This document shows, piece after piece, positions 50,646-57,652 of a stretch of 57,652 bases of DNA. Each line of letters opens with the position of its first letter. Positions within the stretch are counted from its first letter, which is position 1. Made by a program: the position numbers and the translations under genes. Where the stretch lies: the NCBI GenBank assembly GCA_001770655.1, contig MERQ01000084.1, positions 1-57,652 of the forward strand, written 5' to 3'. The notes under the pieces are model-generated. The model saw nothing but the letters and a program-made list of their open reading frames with translations, made no database searches and was not told where the DNA came from. The stretch is from Betaproteobacteria bacterium RIFCSPLOWO2_12_FULL_68_20. Lineage in GTDB: Bacteria > Pseudomonadota > Gammaproteobacteria > Burkholderiales > SG8-39.

Positions 50646-51065
50646 ATGGACCTCAAGGGCACGCAGACGCTCGAGCACCTGAAGGAGGCCTACGCGCGCG
50701 AGGCGCAGGCGAACATCCGCTACCACTTCAGCGCGCGGCTCGCCGACACGCTCGCGCGGCCCGAGGTCGCGCAGGTGCTGCGCGCGGCGGCCGACGAGGA
50801 GCGCGGACACGCGTTCGGCTTCCTCGACCTGCTCGTCGAGCACGGCGCACGCGTACCCGAGATCGTCGCGGCAAAACTCGAAGACAATCTCGAAGCCTCG
50901 GTCGAGGCCGAGCTGCACGAGTTCACCGAGCTCTACACGCGTTACGCCGAGGTCGCGATCCAGGAGGGCTTTCCCGAGATCGCGCGCTGGTTCCTGGAGT
51001 TGGCCAAGGCGGGCGCCACGCACGCCCTGTGGTTGCAGCAATGCCTGGACGGCCTGAAGAGCTGA
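50646..51065 (+). CDS. ferritin-like (rubrerythrin-type) protein
   Basis: A 139-residue four-helix protein with KGTQTLEHLKEAYAREAQANIRYHFSARLAD, ADEERGHAFGFLDLLVEHG and AEAELHEFTELYTRYAEVAIQEGF, holding the E/H di-iron ligand pattern of rubrerythrin. It has no rubredoxin domain. Rubrerythrins reduce peroxides in anaerobes and microaerophiles. In this operon it stands where type II enzymes usually have a NarJ/TorD-like chaperone gene (D gene); none is found. It overlaps the mrp gene by about 25 bases. Confidence 0.85.
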   Translation: MDLKGTQTLEHLKEAYAREAQANIRYHFSARLADTLARPEVAQVLRAAADEERGHAFGFLDLLVEHGARVPEIVAAKLEDNLEASVEAELHEFTELYTRYAEVAIQEGFPEIARWFLELAKAGATHALWLQQCLDGLKS

Positions 51066-51853
51066 CGGGCGGCGCCGCCGGCCGGGCGCCGGCAGGACCG
51101 CGGGTCATCGCCGTGGCGAGCGGCAAAGGAGGGGTCGGCAAGTCCACCGTCGCGGTGAACCTCGCCGTTGCCCTTGCGGCGGAAGGCGCGCGCTGCGGGC
51201 TGCTCGACGCCGATCTCTACGGTCCAAGCGTTCCCCTGATGCTCGGGGTGAGCGACGCTCGCCTGCGCGCGGGCGCGGACGGGCGCATCCGGCCGCTTTC
51301 GGCGCACGGGCTCAGGATCGTCTCGGTCGGCTTCATGGTGCCGGAAGGCGATGCGCTCATCTGGCGCGGCGCGGCGCTCCACAAGCTGATCCACGACTTC
51401 GTCCACGACGTGGACTGGGGCGCGCTCGATTTCATCGTGGCTGACCTTCCGCCCGGCACCGGCGACGTGCCGCTCTCGCTGCACCAAACCATCGCCCTGC
51501 ACGGAGCGCTGCTCGTGACCACCCCGCAGGCGGTGGCGCGCGCCGACGCCGCGCGCGCCGCGTCGATGCTGCGCGAGCTCGACATCCCGCTTCTCGGGGT
51601 GATCGAGAACATGAGCGGCGCGCTCTGCCCGCACTGCGGCGGCGCGGTGCCGCTTTTCCCCGATCCGGGGTTGGAAGACGCCGCGCAATTCGGCGCGCCG
51701 CTCCTCGGGCGCATCCCGTTCGATGCCCGCATCGCGGCGTGCGGCGACGCCGGAGCGCCGCTCATGGCGAGGTACGCCGATTCGCCGGCCGCCGAGGCGC
51801 TGCGGGGCATCGCGCGCGGGCTGATTCGGCATAGTCCAGCGAGCGCAGCGTGA
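51041..51853 (+). CDS. Mrp/ApbC-family P-loop ATPase
   Basis: A 270-residue protein with a deviant Walker A motif ([18 protein letters not shown]), [32 protein letters not shown] and [21 protein letters not shown] with the CxxC near the C-terminus. Mrp proteins are Fe-S cluster carriers/scaffolds; here it could load the [Fe-S] centres of the molybdoenzyme. I chose ATG 51041; an upstream GTG at 51029 is also in frame. It overlaps the rubrerythrin gene and, by four bases, the selB gene. Confidence 0.9.
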   Translation: MPGRPEELTGGAAGRAPAGPRVIAVASGKGGVGKSTVAVNLAVALAAEGARCGLLDADLYGPSVPLMLGVSDARLRAGADGRIRPLSAHGLRIVSVGFMVPEGDALIWRGAALHKLIHDFVHDVDWGALDFIVADLPPGTGDVPLSLHQTIALHGALLVTTPQAVARADAARAASMLRELDIPLLGVIENMSGALCPHCGGAVPLFPDPGLEDAAQFGAPLLGRIPFDARIAACGDAGAPLMARYADSPAAEALRGIARGLIRHSPASAA

Positions 51854-53760
51854 TCGTCGGCACCGCGGGCCACATCGACCACGGCAAGACGACGCTGGTG
51901 CGCGCGCTCACCGGCGTGGACACCGACCGGCTGCCGGAGGAGAAACGCCGCGGCATGACGATCGATCTGGGGTTTGCGGCGATGGAATTGCCGGGCGTGG
52001 GACAGGTCGGGGTGGTCGACGTGCCGGGCCACGAGCGCTTCGTGCGCAACATGGTCGCCGGCGCGACCGGGATCGACGCGGTGCTGCTCGCGGTCGCCGC
52101 CGACGACGGCGTGATGCCGCAGACGGTCGAGCACCTGGACATCGTGTCGCTGCTCGGCGTGACGCGCGGCGTGGTGGCGCTCACCAAGTGCGATGTCGTC
52201 GACGAAACGCTCGTCGAGGCGGCACGCGCCGAGGTTCGCGCGGCCCTCGCAGGCACGGCGCTCGCCGCGGCGCCGATCGTCCCGGTGTCCGGCCGCACCG
52301 GGGCGGGGCTCGAGGCGCTTCGCGACGCGCTCGCGCGCGTCCTCGTCGAGGCCCGGCAGGTGAAGGAGGAAGGCTATTTCCGCCTGCCGGTCGATCGCGT
52401 GTTCACTATGCCGGGGTTCGGCGTGGTGGTGACCGGAACGGTGGCCTCGGGCCGCATCGCCGCAGACGACCAGGTGCGGCTGCTGCCGGCGGGGAAGCTC
52501 GCGCGCGTGCGAGGCGTGCAGGTGCACGGCAGGTCGGCGCGGAGCGCGGGCGCCGCCAGCCGCTGCGCGCTCAACCTCGCCGGGGTAGAGGCGTCGGAGC
52601 TGCATCGCGGCGCGATGGCCGTCGACCCGAGGCTCGAGCATGCGACCTACACCGTCGACGCGCGGGTCACACTGTCCAAGCACGCGCCGCAGCCGCTCGG
52701 CAGCCACCAGGGCGTGAGGTTTCACAGCGGCACGGCCGAGACGCGGGCTCGCATCGTCTGGGTGGGCGATGCGCCGCAGGCCGGCGGCGAGGCCGCCGCG
52801 CAGCTTCGCCTGGAGCAGTCGGTCTCGCTGCTCTACGGCGACCGCTTCATCCTGCGCAGCGAAGACGGGCGCACGACGCTCGCGGGCGGCACGGCGCTCG
52901 ATTGCCACGCCGCGCGCCGGGCGACCCGCGTGGCGGCGCGGCTCGAGCGCTTGGCGCACCTCGGCTCGGAGCGGGCGCTCGACGCGCTGCTCGATGGGCG
53001 CGGCGCGGCCGGATGGGAGGTCGCGGAGCTCGCCGAGCGGCTCGCGCTGCTACCGGATCGGCTTGCGGCGATCCTGGCCGGACGCGAGGACATCGTGCGC
53101 GAAGACCTCGGCGACGGCGCCTGGGTGGCGCGCAGCCGCGCCATCGATGCCGCCGCCGCGCAGCTGCTCGAGGCTCTGGAGAAATTTCTGCACGAGCATC
53201 CGCGCATGACGGCGATGCCGCTCGCCACGCTGCATGCGGCCGCGTGCCCGGGGCTCGATGCGCGCGTGTTCCGCCTGCTCGTCGCCCGGCTTTGCGCCGG
53301 CGGCGGGGCGGTGCAATCCGCCGAGGGCGTGCGCACCGCCGATCACACGCAGCGCTTCACGCGCGAGGACGAGGCACTCGCCGCGCGCATCGAGTCGGCC
53401 CTCGATTGCGCGGGCGGCCCGCCACCGAAAGTCGAGGCGCTCGCGCGCTCGGTCGGCATCCCGGCAGCGCGGCTGGCGAAATTCGTCGGCGAACTCGAGC
53501 GCGCCGGGCGCATCGCGAAGCTCGCGCCCGACGTCTATGTGGCGAGCAAAGAGCTGGCGAAATGGCGCGGCAAGGCGCTGGAGCTGCTCTCGGCGCGCGG
53601 GAGGCTGGCACTGGGCGAGTTTCGCGACGCGATCGGCCAGGGACGCGGGCTCGCGCTGATGGCGCTGGAGCGCTTCGATCGCGAAGGGTTCACGCGGCGC
53701 GCGGGCGAGCATCGCGTCGCCGGGCGTGGTGCGCAAGTCGGTGAAATAAGGAGAGGATGA
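51850..53760 (+). CDS. selB: selenocysteine-specific elongation factor SelB
   Basis: A 636-residue protein. The GTPase domain has [32 protein letters not shown], and TKCDVVDE; domains II/III follow ([23 protein letters not shown]). The C-terminal winged-helix array (about residues 380-630; [64 protein letters not shown]) binds the SECIS hairpin. SelB brings Sec-tRNA to UGA codons. The start is GTG 51850. Its TGA stop (53758-53760) lies inside the tRNA-Sec gene, which starts at 53750. The selA and selD genes are not in the window. Confidence 0.97.
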   Translation: MIVGTAGHIDHGKTTLVRALTGVDTDRLPEEKRRGMTIDLGFAAMELPGVGQVGVVDVPGHERFVRNMVAGATGIDAVLLAVAADDGVMPQTVEHLDIVSLLGVTRGVVALTKCDVVDETLVEAARAEVRAALAGTALAAAPIVPVSGRTGAGLEALRDALARVLVEARQVKEEGYFRLPVDRVFTMPGFGVVVTGTVASGRIAADDQVRLLPAGKLARVRGVQVHGRSARSAGAASRCALNLAGVEASELHRGAMAVDPRLEHATYTVDARVTLSKHAPQPLGSHQGVRFHSGTAETRARIVWVGDAPQAGGEAAAQLRLEQSVSLLYGDRFILRSEDGRTTLAGGTALDCHAARRATRVAARLERLAHLGSERALDALLDGRGAAGWEVAELAERLALLPDRLAAILAGREDIVREDLGDGAWVARSRAIDAAAAQLLEALEKFLHEHPRMTAMPLATLHAAACPGLDARVFRLLVARLCAGGGAVQSAEGVRTADHTQRFTREDEALAARIESALDCAGGPPPKVEALARSVGIPAARLAKFVGELERAGRIAKLAPDVYVASKELAKWRGKALELLSARGRLALGEFRDAIGQGRGLALMALERFDREGFTRRAGEHRVAGRGAQVGEIRRG

Positions 53761-53844
53761 CCGTCCGGTGACGTCCGCGGGCTTCAAACCCGTAGGGAGG
53801 CGGTAACCCGTCTCTGGCAGGTTCGACTCCTGCCCTCTCCGCCA
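53750..53844 (+). tRNA. selC: tRNA-Sec (anticodon TCA)
   Basis: A 95-base tRNA. The acceptor GGAGAGG pairs with CCTCTCC followed by discriminator G and encoded CCA; the anticodon arm is CGGG-CTTCAAA-CCCG with anticodon TCA; a long variable arm (about 53791-53815) and the T arm GCAGG-TTCGACT-CCTGC follow. The GTCCGGTGACG D-region and the T-arm closely match E. coli selC. The long variable arm and UCA anticodon identify a selenocysteine tRNA. Its first 11 bases are the last codons of selB. Confidence 0.96.
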
Positions 53845-53879
53845 GGCCCACAGTCGCTCGTGGGTACCGTTCGCGGGTT

Positions 53880-54116
53880 TCAGCCTTCCAGATCCCGCCG
53901 CATCTGCTCGTACTGCTCGCGGTTGATCTCGCCGCGCGCGTAGCGCTCCTTGAGGATGTCGAGCGGCCGGGACGCGCCGCGCTCGCCGCCGCCGCCCGCG
54001 GCGAGCCACTTCACCAGCGCCGCGACGCCCAGGATGATCAGCGCCCAGAACAGGATCATGAAGATCCCGCCGAAGCCCCATCCCCAGCCCCAGCCCCCGC
54101 CGCCCCAATCACCCAT
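53880..54116 (-). CDS. small SHOCT-domain membrane protein
   Basis: A 78-residue protein with a Gly/Trp-rich start (GGGGWGWGWGFGG), a transmembrane helix (IFMILFWALIILGVAALVKWL) and a SHOCT domain at the end (PLDILKERYARGEINREQYEQMRRDL). SHOCT peptides oligomerise or modulate membrane proteins. The ATG at 54116 overlaps the stop of the ArsR-rhodanese gene, so it is the last gene of that operon. Function unknown. Confidence 0.85.
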   Translation of the reverse strand: MGDWGGGGWGWGWGFGGIFMILFWALIILGVAALVKWLAAGGGGERGASRPLDILKERYARGEINREQYEQMRRDLEG

Positions 54117-54805
54117 CACGTCTTGCTCTCCTCGGCGGCCACCGGCAATCCGGCGGCGCGCCACTCGGGAAATCCATTCTCGAGCCGCCTCGCCTTGAGG
54201 CCGCGCTTGCGGAGCTGCTCTACCGCCTCGAAGGACATCAGGCAGTAAGGTCCGCGACAGTAGGCGACAATCTCCTTGCGCTTGGGCAGCTTGGCCAAGC
54301 GACTTTCGAGCTGTTTCACGGGAATGTTGATCGCGCCCGGCAGGTGCCCCGCGGCGTACTCCTCGGGCGGGCGCACGTCGAGCACGGTGACCAGGCCTTT
54401 CTTCGCGCGCTCGAGCAGCTCGCGCGCGGGCACGGGCTCCATCTCGTCGCGATGCGAAAGCCAGGTGCGCACCAGCCGCTCGACCTCGGCGACGCGCTCC
54501 TCCGCGACCGAGCGCAGCGACGCGACCAGCGCCGCAACGTCATCGCCGGCGAGCGCGTAGAAAACGCGCAGGCCTTCCTTGCGCGCGGTGACCAGCCCCG
54601 CCTGGCGCAAGGCCTGCAGGTGCTTGGAGGTGTTGGCGACCGAGAGCCCCGTCATCGCCGCGAGCGCATCGACGCTGCGCTCGCCCTGGGCGACGAACTC
54701 GAGGAGCTGCAGCCGGCCGCCGCTGCCGAGCGCCAGGGCGACGCGCGCGATCTGCGCGTACAGCTCGGATTTCAGCGCATCGCTGGATTGAGGGGGTTTG
54801 GGCAT
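54116..54805 (-). CDS. ArsR-family regulator fused to a rhodanese domain
   Basis: A 229-residue protein. Residues about 10-100 form an ArsR winged helix (GRLQLLEFVAQGERSVDALAAMTGLSVANTSKHLQALRQAGLVTARKEG), with no cysteines. Residues about 125-225 are a rhodanese domain (VTVLDVRPPEEYAAGHLPGAINIP, VAYCRGPYCLMSFEAVEQLRKRG) with Cys183 as the catalytic thiol and Cys188 nearby. Since the DNA-binding part has no thiols, sensing may occur by persulfidation of Cys183. It is the prime candidate for binding the TCAACT-N4-AGTTGA operators at 39335, 39939 and 56045, the last controlling its own operon. Confidence 0.93.
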   Translation of the reverse strand: MPKPPQSSDALKSELYAQIARVALALGSGGRLQLLEFVAQGERSVDALAAMTGLSVANTSKHLQALRQAGLVTARKEGLRVFYALAGDDVAALVASLRSVAEERVAEVERLVRTWLSHRDEMEPVPARELLERAKKGLVTVLDVRPPEEYAAGHLPGAINIPVKQLESRLAKLPKRKEIVAYCRGPYCLMSFEAVEQLRKRGLKARRLENGFPEWRAAGLPVAAEESKT

Positions 54806-54819
54806 TCGCTGCGGCGATT

Positions 54820-55191
54820 CTAGCCTTGGGCGCGCGACACCGGATAGCCGAGCCGGTTCCAAAGTTCCATCCCGCCCCGCAGCACCTCGGCGCGCCAGCC
54901 GGCGGCGCTGAGGAGCGCGGCCGCCGCCGCCGAGCGCCGGTCGGTGCGGCACACCACCACGACGCGGCTGTGCTTCAGCGCTTCGAGCCCGGGGAGCGCT
55001 CGGGCAAGATCGGGCAGGGGAACGTTGTGCGCCCCGGGGATGCGGCCGAGCGCTCCATGGAATTCGTCAGCACCCCGCACGTCGAGGATCGCCGGCGGCT
55101 GGCCCTGGTCGAGCTGCGCGACGAGCGCGACCGGCTCGATGCTCGCCGGCGCCGCCCCGAACAGGCCTTGCAGGAAGCTAGCGGCTTTCAT
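54820..55191 (-). CDS. single-domain rhodanese
   Basis: A 123-residue cytosolic protein with the rhodanese fold (AILDVRGADEFHGALGRIPGAHNVPLPDLA) and catalytic loop VVVVCRTDRRSAAAA with Cys81. The CRTDRRS loop is close to the CxxGxR-type active site of thiosulfate sulfurtransferases and is likely active. It overlaps the fatty acid hydroxylase gene end by 14 bases and lies 14 bases upstream of the ArsR-rhodanese gene, in the same autoregulated operon. Confidence 0.9.
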   Translation of the reverse strand: MKAASFLQGLFGAAPASIEPVALVAQLDQGQPPAILDVRGADEFHGALGRIPGAHNVPLPDLARALPGLEALKHSRVVVVCRTDRRSAAAAALLSAAGWRAEVLRGGMELWNRLGYPVSRAQG

Positions 55192-56035
55192 GCCGGGGCT
55201 CCAGCGCGACGGGGAGCGCTTGCCGCGCGCTGCGAAAGGGAATCGCCAGCATGCCGCCGAGCCTCGCGCAGTCCTTCGGGTCGCGGAACTCGCGGATCCC
55301 GATCGTCATCGCCTGGTGCGCGGCGCGCGGCTGCGCGCGGTAGGTGCCGAACAGGCGATCCCAGAGCGACAGGTTGAAGCCGAAGTTGCTGTCGGTCTCG
55401 TCGCGCTCGATCGAGTGGTGCACGCGGTGCATGTCCGGGGTCACCACCAGCCGCCTCAGCGCCCGGTCGAGGCGGGCGGGGATGCGCACGTTGCCGTGGT
55501 TGAACATCGAAAGGGCGTTGAGCAGGACCTCGAACACAAGCACCGCCGCGGCGGGGGCGCCGAGCGCGGCGATGGCTGCGAACTTGATCAGCATCGAGAG
55601 CAGGATCTCCAGCGGGTGAAAGCGCGCCCCGGTGGTCACGTCGAAATCGAGGTCGGCATGGTGCATGCGGTGCAGGCGCCAGAGCGCCGGCACGGCGTGG
55701 AACAGCACGTGCTGCAGATAAATGGCGAGATCGAGCGCGACGAGGCTCGCGGCGATCGCCGCCCAGGCGGGCAGCGCGTAGGCGTTGAGCAGGCCCCAGC
55801 CGTGCGCCTGGGCGAACAGCGCCATGCCCACCGCCGCGGCGGGAAACAGCAGCCGCAGGAGCACGGTGTTGAGCACGACGATGCCGAGGTTGGCGCCCCA
55901 GCGCGCGGCCTTCGAGGCGGTGAGCACGCGGCGCGGCGCGGCCAGCTCCCACGCCGCCATCAGGGCGAACACGCCGAAGAAGGCGCCCAGGCGCAGCGCG
56001 GTTTCGTGGGTCAGGGCGAATTCGTCGAAAGACAC
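55178..56035 (-). CDS. fatty acid hydroxylase/sterol desaturase family membrane protein
   Basis: A 285-residue membrane protein with the di-iron His boxes of the family: LQHVLFHAVPALWRLHRMHHADLDFD, FNHGNVRIP and VTPDMHRVHHSIERDETDSNFGF. These enzymes hydroxylate or desaturate lipids at a membrane-facing di-iron site. It is the first gene of the operon with the shared operator, and the start codon lies about 30 bases from the expected start point. Why a lipid hydroxylase is linked to sulfur and Sec genes is unclear; it could remodel membrane lipids under oxidative or sulfur stress. Confidence 0.9.
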   Translation of the reverse strand: MSFDEFALTHETALRLGAFFGVFALMAAWELAAPRRVLTASKAARWGANLGIVVLNTVLLRLLFPAAAVGMALFAQAHGWGLLNAYALPAWAAIAASLVALDLAIYLQHVLFHAVPALWRLHRMHHADLDFDVTTGARFHPLEILLSMLIKFAAIAALGAPAAAVLVFEVLLNALSMFNHGNVRIPARLDRALRRLVVTPDMHRVHHSIERDETDSNFGFNLSLWDRLFGTYRAQPRAAHQAMTIGIREFRDPKDCARLGGMLAIPFRSARQALPVALEPRHESR

Positions 56036-56044
56036 GGCAACTGA

Positions 56045-56097
56045 TCAACTAGTAAACTAAGAAGTTGAATACTACGGCGGGGACGCGCCGCTGTCAA
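56045..56097 (-). promoter_or_regulatory. minus-strand promoter with shared operator (site 3)
   Basis: On the minus strand: TTGACA (56097-56092), 17-bp spacer, TAGTAT (56074-56069), then TCAACT-TCTT-AGTTTA, with a further AGTTGA half-site completing the region 56068-56045. It has two overlapping half-dyads, suggesting more than one repressor dimer. It should drive the hydroxylase, rhodanese, ArsR-rhodanese and SHOCT genes. Confidence 0.75.
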
Positions 56098-56163
56098 GCG
56101 CTGCGAAACGGCGGCGGCCGGACAGGATCCCGGCCGCGGCATCCTCAGGTAGCATGGCGGGCC

Positions 56164-56784
56164 ATGAGCGAATCCCTCGTCCTCGAAATCTTCACCGACT
56201 ACGTCTGACCCTGGTGCTATCTCAGTACCGTGCGTATTGAGCGGCTCAGGAAGCAGCACGGCGTGCGCGTGCAGTGGGTGCATTTCCCGCTGCACCCGGA
56301 GACGCCGCCCGAAGGGCGCAGCCTCGCGGACCTGTTCGCCGGGCGCGGCTACAACGTCGAGGCCATGCAGGCGGCGATGCGAAAGCGCATGGACGCCGAG
56401 GGCCTTCCTTACGGCAACCGCACCATGACCTACAACAGCCGCCTCGCGCAGGAGCTCGGGAGCTGGGCGGACCCAGTGCCGGGCGGCGAGGCGATCCATG
56501 ACGCGCTCTTTCGCGCCTATTTCGTGGACGGCCGCAACCTCGGCGATCCCGCGGCGCTGGTCGAAATCGCCGAAAGCGTCGGCCTTCCCGGCGACGAAGC
56601 GAAGAAGGTCATCGAAACCCGCAGCCATCGCGCGCAGGTGGACGCGGACTGGGAAAAAGCGCGCCGCTACGGCGTCACCGGCGTGCCGACCTTCGTCGCC
56701 GGCGGCCGCGGCGTGGTGGGCGCGCAGCCTTACGAGGTGCTCGAGCAGCTGGTGCGCGAGGCAAAACAAGGAGAGGGCGCATGA
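56164..56784 (+). CDS. selenocysteine-containing DsbA/FrnE-like oxidoreductase (Sec at residue 15)
   Basis: Read through TGA 56206-56208, this is a 206-residue protein. The frame gives EIFTDYV-Sec-PWCYLSTVRIERL, exactly where FrnE/2-hydroxychromene-carboxylate-isomerase-like DsbA proteins have DYVCPWCY, so the site is Sec15-Pro-Trp-Cys18. Downstream are LHPETPPEGRSL, NRTMTYNSRLAQELG and the cis-Pro region GVTGVPTFVAGGRGVVGAQPYEVLEQ. The ATG start at 56164 and later part are in one frame. It has no signal peptide, so it is cytosolic. The Sec makes a stronger redox centre, perhaps for peroxide or persulfide reduction. It overlaps the amidohydrolase gene by four bases. Confidence 0.88.
56213..56241 (+). 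promoter_or_regulatory. candidate SECIS region of the DsbA-like gene
   Basis: Two mutually exclusive small hairpins follow the TGA: GGTGC/GTACC around a seven-base loop (56213-56229), and CTCAG/TTGAG (56221-56241) with an apex about 22 bases after the TGA. Either might serve SelB; the second has the better distance. The choice cannot be made without folding. Confidence 0.35.
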
Positions 56785-57652
56785 GCCCGGTGATCGACGT
56801 CCACACCCACATGCTGAGCCAGCCGTACATGCGGCTGCTCGAGAGGCACGGCAAACCTCAGTACACCCTGAAGACCGTCCTGGGCGGCCTGCGCGCGATC
56901 CACCTGCACGGCGCGCCGTTCATGACGCCGGTGCCCGAAATGTTCGACTGGGACGCGCGCATCCGCAACATGGACAAGGCCGGGATCGACGTCTCGGTGT
57001 GCTCGCTCACCGCGCCCAACTGCTACTGGGGCGGCGAGGAGGTCGCGCTCAGGGCGGCGAAGATCATGAACGACGAGATGGCGAAGGCGAGGAAAACCCG
57101 GCCCGACCGCATCCAGTTCCTGTGCTCGCTCCCCTGGCAGTACCCGAAGGCCGCGATAGCCGAGCTCAAGCGTGCGTTGCAGGCCGGCGCCTCGGGAGTG
57201 ATGGTGCTCGCCAACATCGACGGAAAATCGCTCACCGATCCCGCGTTCGCGCCGGTGTGGAAGGCGATCGACGGAAAAAGACTTCCGGTGCTGGTTCATC
57301 CCACCGCGCCGCCGGGAGTGCAGCAGCTCGACATGACGCAATTCCAGCTCACCGCCTCGATCGGCTTCACCTTCGATACCTCGCTCGCGATCGCGCGGAT
57401 GATTTTCGACGGCTTCTTCGACCGCTATGCGCATCTCAAGATCATCGCGGGACACGGCGGCGGAGCGCTGCCCTTCCTCATCGGGCGGCTCGACCAGTGC
57501 TTCGAGCACATCCCGGCCTGCCGCGTGAAAGTCAGCGAGAAGCCGAGCCTCACTGCGCGGCGCATCTGGGCGGACGCCGTGGTTTTCACCGACGACGCGC
57601 TCGCCATGGCGCTGCGCGTCTTCGGCACGGACCGGGTGTGCTACGGCTCGGA
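56781..57652 (+). CDS. amidohydrolase-family (ACMSD-like) protein, 3' end outside window
   Basis: The first 290 residues of a protein that runs off the end of the window. It starts VIDVHTHML with the metal-binding HxH, has VLVHPTAPPG, the motif IIAGHGGGALPFLIGRLDQ with the second His, and FTDDALAMALRVFGTDRVCYGS near the end: the amidohydrolase_2 (aminocarboxymuconate-semialdehyde decarboxylase/o-pyrocatechuate decarboxylase-like) TIM barrel. It probably decarboxylates or hydrolyses a small carbon compound. The ATG overlaps the stop of the selenocysteine DsbA-like gene, implying coupled translation; a functional link is not evident. Confidence 0.88.
   Translation, partial: MSPVIDVHTHMLSQPYMRLLERHGKPQYTLKTVLGGLRAIHLHGAPFMTPVPEMFDWDARIRNMDKAGIDVSVCSLTAPNCYWGGEEVALRAAKIMNDEMAKARKTRPDRIQFLCSLPWQYPKAAIAELKRALQAGASGVMVLANIDGKSLTDPAFAPVWKAIDGKRLPVLVHPTAPPGVQQLDMTQFQLTASIGFTFDTSLAIARMIFDGFFDRYAHLKIIAGHGGGALPFLIGRLDQCFEHIPACRVKVSEKPSLTARRIWADAVVFTDDALAMALRVFGTDRVCYGS

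Noticed and set aside
53758-53760. selB TGA as a read-through Sec codon
   Set aside because: Continuing the frame runs through the tRNA and gives no conserved sequence; it matches the normal SelB end.

Overview
The window is a high-GC, densely packed bacterial chromosome segment, most consistent with a betaproteobacterium: FNR-type boxes, System I cytochrome c maturation genes, MsrPQ, MerR/CadR-type metal regulation, Tat and lipoprotein signals, and a Rhodocyclales/Burkholderiales-like gene repertoire. Taxonomy is inferred from gene content only. Intergenic gaps are short (none exceeds about 200 bases) and many neighbouring genes overlap by 1-4 bases.

1-8.8 kb: the end of an HflC-like gene, a flavin oxidoreductase, an FNR-boxed porin/cytochrome c cluster, an HD-GYP protein with a metal-binding N-terminus, a deletion scar joining two gene remnants, an exported beta-propeller flanked by a 120-bp direct repeat, a frameshifted haem-motif protein, and a lone AAA ATPase behind a 28-bp palindrome. 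8.8-24.1 kb: cell-envelope and redox biogenesis, including an L,D-transpeptidase, CcmFGH, a copper module (multicopper oxidase, Met-rich protein, Sco, lipoprotein cytochrome), DsbD-like and DsbC proteins, MsrPQ and an AraC regulator. 24.1-29.6 kb: an ECF sigma/anti-sigma pair with two proteins built from NPCAAK repeats, a cupredoxin-like protein, DUF302 and a Cys-type YeeE transporter. 32.6-38.6 kb: heavy-metal genes (P-type ATPase, MerT, MerP, MerR, CDF exporter, CadR-like regulator) with recognisable MerR-family operators.

The most striking part is a selenocysteine-linked sulfur/redox island at about 39-57 kb. A nearly gapless run from 39959 to 53844 encodes a DsrE-like protein, an SQR-like flavoprotein, an amidotransferase, rhodaneses, a YeeE/YedE membrane protein with an in-frame TGA at its active-site cysteine, a TlpA-like thioredoxin, a periplasmic type II DMSO-reductase-family molybdoenzyme (alpha, beta, and a gamma carrying haem b and haem c domains), a ferritin-like protein, Mrp, SelB and tRNA-Sec(TCA). 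selB runs into the tRNA gene. Two more selenoprotein genes lie nearby: a bacterial deiodinase-like protein (TGA at 32033) and a DsbA/FrnE-like oxidoreductase (TGA at 56206), each with conserved sequence continuing in the same frame after the TGA.

Three promoters (39301, 39905, and 56097 on the minus strand) share the same architecture: a strong -35, a 17-bp spacer, a -10, and a TCAACT-N4-AGTTGA operator at the start point. One of them drives an operon that includes an ArsR-rhodanese fusion regulator. The proposal is a persulfide-responsive ArsR-rhodanese regulon controlling a selenoprotein-dependent sulfur (or selenium) oxyanion system that carries its own Sec-decoding genes. The molybdoenzyme substrate cannot be read from sequence. 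selA and selD are not in the window.
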